Source: Actinomycetota bacterium (GTDB lineage: Bacteria > Actinomycetota > Acidimicrobiia > Acidimicrobiales > JAJPHD01). Taken from it: a stretch of 42,131 nucleotides of DNA. The translations under genes were made by a program, and so were the position numbers. The first letter of the stretch is position 1. Every line of letters begins with the position of its first letter. The stretch lies in the NCBI GenBank assembly GCA_021325455.1, contig JAJPHD010000019.1, positions 1 to 42,131 on the forward strand, given 5' to 3'. Under the pieces are notes generated by a model. It saw only the letters and a list, made by a program, of their open reading frames with translations. It was not told where the DNA came from and made no database searches. Below are positions 1 through 6,608 of this stretch, one piece after another.

Positions 1-575
<575 letters not shown>

Positions 576-914
576 GATCTTGGGACCGGGACGGACCCGG
601 CCCTTCGACCTGGAGAGCCGGCCTCGGGGGCACTGACCCCCTTGGCCGACTGGCACCTCGGACGGACGTTGTCCGTCTTTCCAGTGCTCTAAACGAGGTG
701 AACGACCCCGTCCGCCCGCCCTGCTCGGCAGGCCGGCCGGCTGGGATCGCCCGCACTGGCTTTTGGCATCTCTGTTCCGTTTTCAAGGAGCGACGCTGGC
801 ACACACTCCGGATGAGCGTCGGTGCCCTGCTGCGGGGTGCGACCTTAGCAGGTCGGTGGCCCCGCTCCTGCCCGCCGAGGCGGGCTCTCCAAGGTGCTCA
901 AGCGCCTCGGAGCG
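576..914 (-). other. 16S rRNA leader (no gene)
   Basis: This is the untranslated stretch between the predicted rRNA promoter and the mature 16S 5' end. It holds a boxA-like element at 778-792, a short hairpin (CGACCT/AGGTCG arms, 4-base loop) at 840-855 and a GC stem with GGGGG/CCCCC arms near 628-645. Open frames crossing it also run through the 16S gene or the glycosylase gene and have no family resemblance. I see no coding gene here. Confidence 0.7.
772..792 (-). promoter_or_regulatory. boxA-like antitermination element in the rRNA leader
   Basis: The minus strand reads CTCCTTGAAAACGGAACAG here. This resembles the CTTTGAAAACTGAACA element seen in rRNA leaders of Gram-positive bacteria, which acts as a Nus-factor boxA or as part of the pre-16S processing stem. 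It lies about 200 nt upstream of the mature 16S end, as expected. The exact boundaries and role are inferred. Confidence 0.5.
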
Positions 915-915
915 A

Positions 916-950
916 GCCAATAGCTTACCAACCCCGTCGTCCGGGGTCAA
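916..950 (-). promoter_or_regulatory. rRNA operon promoter (-35 TTGACC, 17-bp spacer, -10 TAAGCT)
   Basis: On the minus strand TTGACC (950-945) is followed by exactly 17 bases and TAAGCT (927-922). This fits the primary sigma factor consensus, with the TAnnnT -10 form common in Actinobacteria. Transcription would begin near 915 and give a leader of about 340 nt before the 16S. The site lies just past the stop codon of the upstream glycosylase gene (997). Assignment rests on motif match and position only. Confidence 0.75.
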
Positions 951-996
951 CGTGGCTACCGGGCCGGCCCCCAACGGGGGTGCGGCATGCTCCAGT

Positions 997-1641
997 CTAT
1001 GGCTTGCCCGGCCACTTCCTGCCCGCCCCCCCGCTGGCCGGCCGGGACACGTTGGGGTCGCCGGGCACCCACCAGCGCCAGGGCCGGTCCTGGGCCGTGC
1101 TGATGCCCACCCTGGAGCCGTTGCCGGGCTGGGGCGGGGAGGCCGTCCCGTCGGTCATGATGCGTACCCCCCGGTCCCCCGTGACCAGGTCGGCCCCGTC
1201 ATGGCGCCGGTCGATGCCCAGGGCCTGGCAGAGCTTCCCCGGGCCGCTCCCCAGGTCCCGGAGGCGGCGGGCGGCGGGGCGAGCGGCCCACATCTCCTCC
1301 ACTCCCGCCACGGGCGAGATGGCCCGCAGCAGGACGGCCATGGCCACCCCATCCTCCCCGCACACGGCATTGGCGCACCAGTGGTTGCCGTAGCTGAAGT
1401 ACACGTAGAGGTGCCCGGGGGGCCCGAACATGGTGGCGTTGCGCCGGCTCCTGCCCCGGTAGGCGTGGGAGGCGGGGTCCTCAGCGCCCCGGTAGGCCTC
1501 GACCTCCACGATCCGGCCCACCCGTTGGCCCGCCACCACCAAGGCGTTGAGCAGCTCGGGGGCCACCTCCAGGGAGTCCCGGGCGTAGAAGCTGCGCGCC
1601 AGGCAGTGAAGGCCCCGGGCGGGCGCCTCAGGGGCCGCCAT
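997..1641 (-). CDS. mpg: DNA-3-methyladenine glycosylase (AAG/MPG family)
   Basis: The 214-residue product has the hallmarks of the Aag/Mpg family. There is an EVEAYRG segment near residue 47 holding the catalytic glutamate, then DPASHAYRG, RNATMFGPPGHLYVYFSYG and NHWCANAVC. This monofunctional base-excision enzyme flips out and removes alkylated purines such as 3-methyladenine. Length is typical (about 200). The ATG at 1641 lies 9 bases after the argH stop, so the gene is probably read with argH; an argH-mpg neighbourhood is common in Actinobacteria. In many relatives tyrS comes next, whereas here the rRNA promoter follows directly. Confidence 0.93.
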   Translation of the reverse strand: MAAPEAPARGLHCLARSFYARDSLEVAPELLNALVVAGQRVGRIVEVEAYRGAEDPASHAYRGRSRRNATMFGPPGHLYVYFSYGNHWCANAVCGEDGVAMAVLLRAISPVAGVEEMWAARPAARRLRDLGSGPGKLCQALGIDRRHDGADLVTGDRGVRIMTDGTASPPQPGNGSRVGISTAQDRPWRWWVPGDPNVSRPASGGAGRKWPGKP

Positions 1642-1650
1642 GGCCGGGCT

Positions 1651-3057
1651 TCACCTCCCGCCGGCCCCCGCCCGCTCTCCCGAGCGCACCCGGTCCGCCT
1701 CCAGGTCCAGGCGCTTGCGGAACCTGGCCAGCTGCTCGGCCACCGGGCCCGGCCCCGCCCCCCCCGGCGTGGACCGCCTTGTCACGGCCACGCCCGGCTC
1801 CAGCAGGGGCAGGGCCTCGGAGCCCAGGGCGGGGTGGGCCTCCACCAGCTCCGCCAGCGGGACGTGGCGCTGAAGCGAGTCCCGCACCAGGGCGGCCACC
1901 GTCGAGTGGGCCTGACGGAAGGGCATCCCCCTCTCCACCAGCCACTCGGCCAGGTCAACAGCGGCCGCGGCCTGGCCGTCCGCCGCCTCCTGCATGCGGG
2001 GCAGGTCGAAGGTGGCGGTTGAGATCAGCCCCGTGAGCGCCACGAGGACCCGGCGCACCTGGCTCACGGCGTCGAAGAGAGGTTCGGTGCACTCCTGCAG
2101 GTCCCGGTTGTAGGAGAGCGGAAGGCCCTTCAGCACGGTCAGCACGGCCCCGGTATGGCCGATGAGGCGCCCCGCCTTCCCCCGGGCCAGCTCGGCCACG
2201 TCGGGGTTCTTCTTCTGCGGGAGCATCGAGCTGCCCGTGGCCCAGGCGTCGTCCAGGTGGAGGAAGCCGAACTCCTCGCTGGACCACAGGGCCACCTCCT
2301 CGCCCACCCGGGACAGGTGCACGCCCAGCAGGCTCAGGGCGAAGACCGCCTCGGCCACGAAGTCCCGATCGCTCACGGCATCCAGGGAGTTTTCGAAGCG
2401 CGAGGCGAACCCCAGCTCGGCGGCCACCCACTCGGGGTCGAGGGGCAGTGAGGAGCCCGCCAGGGCCCCCGCTCCCAGAGGGCAGACGTCGGCCCGGGCC
2501 ACGGCGTCGAGCAGCCGCTCCACGTCCCGGGCCAGCGCCCATCCGTGGGCGAGGAGGTGGTGGGCGAGCAGGACCGGCTGAGCCCGCTGCAGGTGGGTGT
2601 AGCCGGGCAGGTAGGCGTCCTCCGCCCCCTCGGCCCTCTCCAGCAGCGCCTGCTGCAGCTGCAGGACCAGCCGGGCCACGCCGACCAGCTCGCGCTTGCA
2701 CCACAGGCGCAGGTCGGTGGCCACCTGGTCGTTGCGGCTCCGGCCGGTGTGGAGCTTGGCCCCTGCCTCACCGGCGATCTCGGTCACGCGGCGCTCGATG
2801 GCGGTGTGGATGTCCTCGTCCGTGGGGCGAAAGAGGAACTGGTCGCCCGCCAGCTCCTCCCCCACGTGCTCGAGGGCGGCCAGGAGGATGGCCGCTTCCT
2901 GCCCGTCCAGCATGCCGGCCCGCTCCAGCCCTCGCACATGGGCCCGGGACCCGGCCAGGTCGTCCATGGCCAGGCGGCGGTCGAAGGAGACGCTCTCGCT
3001 GATCGCCATCAGCTCGGGCGCCGGGCCCTCGCCCAACCGTCCCTGCCAGAGGGTCAT
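1651..3057 (-). CDS. argH: argininosuccinate lyase
   Basis: This 468-residue enzyme of the fumarase/aspartase superfamily splits argininosuccinate into arginine and fumarate, the last step of arginine synthesis. The superfamily signature GSSMLPQKKNPD is at residues 275-286 and supplies the mobile catalytic loop. HTGRSRNDQVATD (about 103-115) and the YTHLQRAQPV segment with the catalytic-region histidine are also intact. I place the start at the ATG at 3057 because it overlaps the argG stop as ATGA. An in-frame start 15 codons upstream lies inside argG and gives an unconserved N-terminus. It is co-transcribed with argF-argR-argG. Confidence 0.97.
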   Translation of the reverse strand: MTLWQGRLGEGPAPELMAISESVSFDRRLAMDDLAGSRAHVRGLERAGMLDGQEAAILLAALEHVGEELAGDQFLFRPTDEDIHTAIERRVTEIAGEAGAKLHTGRSRNDQVATDLRLWCKRELVGVARLVLQLQQALLERAEGAEDAYLPGYTHLQRAQPVLLAHHLLAHGWALARDVERLLDAVARADVCPLGAGALAGSSLPLDPEWVAAELGFASRFENSLDAVSDRDFVAEAVFALSLLGVHLSRVGEEVALWSSEEFGFLHLDDAWATGSSMLPQKKNPDVAELARGKAGRLIGHTGAVLTVLKGLPLSYNRDLQECTEPLFDAVSQVRRVLVALTGLISTATFDLPRMQEAADGQAAAAVDLAEWLVERGMPFRQAHSTVAALVRDSLQRHVPLAELVEAHPALGSEALPLLEPGVAVTRRSTPGGAGPGPVAEQLARFRKRLDLEADRVRSGERAGAGGR

Positions 3058-4253
3058 TCCGCCTCCTGGCGAGCGGCCCACGTCTGGACCCCCAGCCCCC
3101 ACAGGCGCACGAAGCCCTCGGACAGGCTCTGGTCGAAGGCGTCGCCCGCCTCATAGGTGGCGAGCTGGTAGTCATAGAGGGCCACCGGGCTGCGCCTCCC
3201 GGCGACGAAGCACCGTCCGGGCACCTCGCAGCGCAGCCTCACGTCGCCCGTGACGTGGCGCTGGCTCTCCGCCATGAAGGCATCCAGTGCCAGCTTGAGG
3301 GGCGAGTACCAGAGGCCGTCGTAGACCAGCTCGGCCCATCGGGGCTCCAGGCGGGCCTTCTCGTGGGACAGGTCGCGCTCCAAGGTGAGGTCCTCCAGGT
3401 CGGCGTGGGCCATGAGCAGGGCCAGGGCGCCAGGGCACTCGTAGACCTCCCTGCTCTTGATGCCCACCCGCCGGTTCTCCACCATGTCGATCCTTCCCCA
3501 GCCGAAGGAGCCGACGGTGGCCGTGACCTCCTCGATCAGGCGGCGGAGGGGCAGGGGACGGCCGTCCAGGGCCACCGGCAGGCCTCGCTCGAAGGAGACG
3601 ACCATCTCCTTGGCCTCCGTGGCCACCGGGGTAGTCAGGCAGAAGACCTCCTCGGGAGGCTGGCACCAGGGGTCCTCCAGCACCCCGCACTCCACGGTCC
3701 GCCCCCACAGGTTCTGGTCGACCGAGTACGGGCTGTCCTTGGTGACCGGGACGGGGATGCCGAAGCGCCGGGCGTAGTCGATGGACTGCTCCCGGGTGAG
3801 GCCCCAGCCCCGCACCGGGGCCAGGACCTGCAGGTCGGGGGCGAGGGCCCCGGCCGAGACCTCGAAGCGAACCTGGTCGTTCCCCTTGCCGGTGCACCCG
3901 TGGGCGATGGCGCCGGCCCCGTGCTGGCGGGCCGCCTCCACCAGGTGCCGGACGATCAGGGGGCGGGAGAGGGCCGACACGAGGGGGTACTTACCCTCGT
4001 AGCGTGCGTTGGCCACGATGGCCGGCCCCACGAAGTCGCGGGCGAACTCGTCCACGGCGTCCACCACCACCACCTCGACCGCCCCCGCGGCCAGGGCCCG
4101 CTCCCGGGTGGCAGCCCAGTCACCCCCCTGCCCGATGTCGGCGACCAGGGCGATGACCTCCATCCCCTGCTCGTGGGTGAGCCACCTCACTGCCACCGAG
4201 GTGTCCAGGCCCCCGCTGTAGGCGAGCACCACCCGCTTGTCCTTTGTCGTCAT
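3054..4253 (-). CDS. argG: argininosuccinate synthase
   Basis: This 399-residue cytosolic enzyme joins citrulline and aspartate at the cost of ATP. The N-type ATP pyrophosphatase motif LAYSGGLDTSV is at residues 10-20. Other family blocks are HGCTGKGNDQVRFE, SPYSVDQNLWGR and the GRIDMVENRRVGIKSREVYE segment. Length matches the family (about 400). The ATG at 4253 is preceded by a strong GAGGAGGGAG ribosome binding site and lies 23 bases after argR. Its stop overlaps the argH start by 4 bp. Confidence 0.97.
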   Translation of the reverse strand: MTTKDKRVVLAYSGGLDTSVAVRWLTHEQGMEVIALVADIGQGGDWAATRERALAAGAVEVVVVDAVDEFARDFVGPAIVANARYEGKYPLVSALSRPLIVRHLVEAARQHGAGAIAHGCTGKGNDQVRFEVSAGALAPDLQVLAPVRGWGLTREQSIDYARRFGIPVPVTKDSPYSVDQNLWGRTVECGVLEDPWCQPPEEVFCLTTPVATEAKEMVVSFERGLPVALDGRPLPLRRLIEEVTATVGSFGWGRIDMVENRRVGIKSREVYECPGALALLMAHADLEDLTLERDLSHEKARLEPRWAELVYDGLWYSPLKLALDAFMAESQRHVTGDVRLRCEVPGRCFVAGRRSPVALYDYQLATYEAGDAFDQSLSEGFVRLWGLGVQTWAARQEAE

Positions 4254-4276
4254 CTCCCTCCTCGTCCCGGACGAAC

Positions 4277-4762
4277 CTACTCCTGCCCGAGGCCGGCCAA
4301 GCGCGCCAGTCGCTTGGCCAGGCCGGCCCCGCCCCGCTCCTCGGAGGTCACCACCAGCACGGTGTCGTCACCCGCCACGGTGCCCAGGATGCCGGGCAGC
4401 CCGGAGCGGTCCAGGGCCGAGGCCACGACGTGGGCCGACCCGGGCGGGGTGTGGAGGACCACCAGGTTGGCGGAATGGCCCACCTCCACCACCCAGTCCC
4501 CCATCACCCTGCGGAGGCGGTCCTCGGTGGCGAGCTGCTCCCGGGGCAGCTCGGGCACGGCATACACCGGCTCCCCCCCTGGGACCCTCACCTTTATGGC
4601 ACCCATCTCCTCGAGGTCCCGGGAGACCGTCGCTTGAGTGGCGAGGACCCCCTCGGAGGCGAGGAGGTCGACGAGCTGGGACTGGCTGGTCACGCGGTGG
4701 CTCTGGAGTAGGGCGGCGATGCGGTGCTGGCGCTGGTGGCGGCCGAGCCGCGTGGTCGTCAC
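4277..4762 (-). CDS. argR: arginine repressor
   Basis: The 161-residue product is an ArgR/AhrC-type regulator. The N-terminal winged helix-turn-helix (about residues 8-75) contains the recognition segment [17 protein letters not shown]. The C-terminal hexamerisation and arginine-binding domain includes [12 protein letters not shown]. With arginine bound it represses arginine genes, so it probably regulates its own cluster. The start is the GTG at 4762, whose GTGA overlaps the argF stop. An ATG 22 codons upstream lies within argF and would add an unconserved stretch. I could not identify a convincing ARG box in the window. Confidence 0.95.
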   Translation of the reverse strand: MTTTRLGRHQRQHRIAALLQSHRVTSQSQLVDLLASEGVLATQATVSRDLEEMGAIKVRVPGGEPVYAVPELPREQLATEDRLRRVMGDWVVEVGHSANLVVLHTPPGSAHVVASALDRSGLPGILGTVAGDDTVLVVTSEERGGAGLAKRLARLAGLGQE

Positions 4763-5688
4763 GCGCTCTCCACCAGCCAGGCGAGGAGGCCCCGCATGGT
4801 GTGCATGCGGTTGGCGGCCTGGCGCCACACCACGGAGCGGGGGCCGTCGATCACGCCCGGGCTCACCTCCTCGCCCCGGTGGGCCGGCAGGCAGTGGAGG
4901 ACGACGGCGTGGGGAGCGGCCAGGCGGAGGAGGCTCTCGTCCACGGTGTAGCCCTCAAAGGCCCGGCGGCGCTCGGCGGCCTCGGCCTCCTGGCCCATGG
5001 AGGTCCAGACGTCGGTATAGATGGCATCGGCGCCGGCCACGGCGGCCCGGGGGTCCTCCGTGAGCTCAACCTGGGGCACGGCACCATCACGGGCGGCGAC
5101 CGCCACCCGGTCCAGGTCGGCTGGCGTCAGGCCGAACCCGGGGGGAGAGGCCACCTTGACACGCAGGCCGGCCATGGCCCCGGCGATGGCCAGCGAGCGG
5201 CAGACGTTGTTCCCGTCGCCCACCCAGGCCACGGTGCGCCCCTCCAGGCCGTCCAGGCACTGGCGCAGGGTGAGCAGGTCGGCCAGGGCCTGGCAGGGGT
5301 GACCCTCGTCGGACAGCAGGTTCACGACGGGCACGGGCATGCCGGCTTGGTCCAGGGCCGCCACCATGCGCACGAGGGTGCTCTGGGCGAACACCCTGGC
5401 ACCGATGACCGTGTGGTAGCACCCGAGGGTCCGGGCCACGTCCTCCACCGTCTCCCGGGAGTCCAGGCCCAACTCCTCGGCCCGGATGGTCACCGGGTGG
5501 CCGCCCAGCTGCACGATGGCCATCTCGCTCGAGTTGCGCGTGCGGTTGGATGGCTTCTCCATGACCAGGGCCACCCCCCGGCCGGCGAGGGGCTGGCCCA
5601 GGCGCCCCGGAGGGGCCTCCGAGCGGTCCAGGACCGAGGCCAGCTCGGCCGGCGAGAGGTCGTCTACCTCGAGGAAGTGGCGGGTCAC
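4759..5688 (-). CDS. argF: ornithine carbamoyltransferase
   Basis: This 309-residue enzyme makes citrulline from ornithine and carbamoyl phosphate. Landmarks are the carbamoyl-phosphate motif at residues 47-51, HPCQALAD at 130-137, DVWTSMGQE at 226-234 and the catalytic [11 protein letters not shown] at 265-275. The carbamoyl-phosphate loop reads [10 protein letters not shown] instead of the usual STRTRVSFE; the arginine residues are kept. The start is the GTG at 5688 with GGAG a few bases upstream. It is the first gene of the argF-argR-argG-argH-mpg run. The upstream side is a repeat-bearing gap instead of the argCJBD genes that precede argF in many Actinobacteria. Confidence 0.95.
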   Translation of the reverse strand: MTRHFLEVDDLSPAELASVLDRSEAPPGRLGQPLAGRGVALVMEKPSNRTRNSSEMAIVQLGGHPVTIRAEELGLDSRETVEDVARTLGCYHTVIGARVFAQSTLVRMVAALDQAGMPVPVVNLLSDEGHPCQALADLLTLRQCLDGLEGRTVAWVGDGNNVCRSLAIAGAMAGLRVKVASPPGFGLTPADLDRVAVAARDGAVPQVELTEDPRAAVAGADAIYTDVWTSMGQEAEAAERRRAFEGYTVDESLLRLAAPHAVVLHCLPAHRGEEVSPGVIDGPRSVVWRQAANRMHTMRGLLAWLVESA

Positions 5689-5776
5689 CGAGAGCTCCGA
5701 TCTTCGAAGGAGGGCAGGGCCAAGCCCGGGCGGGGGCGCCTCACCCGGCCTTCCTCATCCCTCACCATGAGCGCCT

Positions 5777-5870
5777 GGCGCCACCCTTCCGGGGACGCCT
5801 TTGCGGGGGGCTGAGGGTCCGGGGAGGCCTTGTGGGGGCGCCACCCTTCCGGGGACGCCTTCCGGGGGGC
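5777..5870. repeat. 30-bp tandem repeat, three units, in a 60-bp A-B-A pattern
   Basis: Units begin at 5781, 5811 and 5841. Units 1 and 3 share a 25-bp block that is identical at 5777-5801 and 5837-5861, exactly 60 bp apart, while the middle unit is diverged but keeps CCGGGGAGGCCTT in phase. The start of a fourth unit is visible after 5871 (tgaggc). Read on the minus strand in one frame it would encode a repeated KASPEGWRP-like decapeptide. It falls in the likely 5' leader of argF. Confidence 0.85.
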
Positions 5871-5978
5871 TGAGGCGTAGTTGGTACCGTGACGTGCCAA
5901 AAAGGACCGTGAGGGTACCATCTACGTGGGCAAGGTCCCTCCGCCTCACCTGCCTCTCTCCTCCCAAGGGTCCCGAAG

Positions 5979-6012
5979 GGCATAACTATACGTGCTCATA
6001 AGTGAGTATGCC
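5979..6012. repeat. inverted repeat in the AT-rich patch upstream of the gene at 6050
   Basis: GGCATA at 5979-5984 and TATGCC at 6007-6012 are perfect inverted arms, with further partial pairing inside (ACT...AGT). The element lies about 40 bases before the start codon of the small plus-strand gene and about 290 bases before argF. It may be an operator or a hairpin; no regulator can be named from it. Confidence 0.5.
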
Positions 6013-6049
6013 ATCGCTACCGCAAGTACTGTGAGTTTCATGATGTTCT

Positions 6050-6463
6050 ATGCTCAATAACATGACCGCCGGCGCGGAACGGGCCGCCCTGCACCGGGTC
6101 CTCGCCGCCGTGCCTGAGCTCGAGGGAGCCCTGGCCCCCCACCTCGAAGCCTTCGGGGACGACCTGGGAGCGGCCCTGGTGCTGGAGGAGCTGGCCCGCC
6201 TCGTGGCTCCGCTGCTGGCTGATCCTTGGGACCACGAGGACCTGCTCCGGAGGTGCTTCCGGGTGGTGGAGGAGCTGGTGGCCACGGGGGATGAGGACCT
6301 GCACACCGCGGTCGGCTTCGGCTTCCTGGACGGCCTGGGGGCCGATGGACTGGTACTGGCCGATCCGTGGCTGGGCTCGGGCACGGCCGGCCTGCTGGAA
6401 GCCCTGGAGGCGGGAGAGCTGGACCCCGACTCGGCGCTGGGACCTGGCGGCGAGGAGGACTGA
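6050..6463 (+). CDS. small acidic protein, DUF7674-like (uncharacterised)
   Basis: The 137-residue product is acidic, has no signal peptide or membrane segment and is predicted to be mostly helical. The stretch around residues 60-95 (EDLLRRCFRVVEELVATG then DEDLHTAVGFGFLDGL) recalls small DUF7674-type proteins, some of which lie beside toxins as immunity factors. That link is from memory and weak. The start may be 6050 or the ATG at 6062. The gene is alone on the plus strand, between argF (divergent) and pheT (convergent), in the gap where argCJBD would be expected. No toxin gene is visible nearby. Confidence 0.65.
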   Translation: MLNNMTAGAERAALHRVLAAVPELEGALAPHLEAFGDDLGAALVLEELARLVAPLLADPWDHEDLLRRCFRVVEELVATGDEDLHTAVGFGFLDGLGADGLVLADPWLGSGTAGLLEALEAGELDPDSALGPGGEED

Positions 6464-6608
6464 AGCCCCAGGCTGGTTGTAGTGCGGATGGAGCTGGGGG
6501 AAGGCTGCCTGGAGTGCCTCGGTCCCCTTCTGCGTGGATGACGGGCGCGACGGGGTGTGAGGACGGACCGGGGTATGGCGCTCGGGAGCGAAGGCCTGCT
6601 CGCCCTGC

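Larger units (their letters stand above)
5689..6049. other. repeat-bearing intergenic region between argF and a divergent small gene
   Basis: About 360 bases lie between the argF start (minus) and the start of the gene at 6050 (plus). The argF-proximal half is GC-rich and holds the 30/60-bp tandem repeat described separately. At 5881-5919 the heptamers TGGTACC and GGTACCA form an inverted pair. The distal part, about 5975-6060, is clearly more AT-rich than its surroundings, as expected for promoters of the two diverging genes. I could not assign a specific -35/-10 pair. A 78-codon minus-strand frame crosses the repeats but shows no family. Confidence 0.6.

Noticed and set aside
3255-5814. Long plus-strand frames opposite argG, argR and argF
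   Set aside because: Shadow frames of high-GC genes; no motifs and no ribosome binding sites.
5777-5870. Possible CRISPR array
   Set aside because: Period is a constant 30 bp with related, not unique, sequence between the copies, and no cas genes are near.
5882-5919. TGGTACC/GGTACCA inverted pair as a phage attachment site or mobile-element end
   Set aside because: Arms are only 7 bp, no integrase or transposase is in the window and no target-site duplication is visible.
5685-5921. 78-codon minus-strand frame with repeated KASPEGWRP-like peptides
   Set aside because: The repeat comes from the DNA tandem repeat; all frames are open across it and no family is recognised.
5979-6012. ARG box for ArgR upstream of argF
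   Set aside because: The GGCATA/TATGCC palindrome does not match the known TGCAT/ATGCA-type boxes and is nearly 300 bases from argF.
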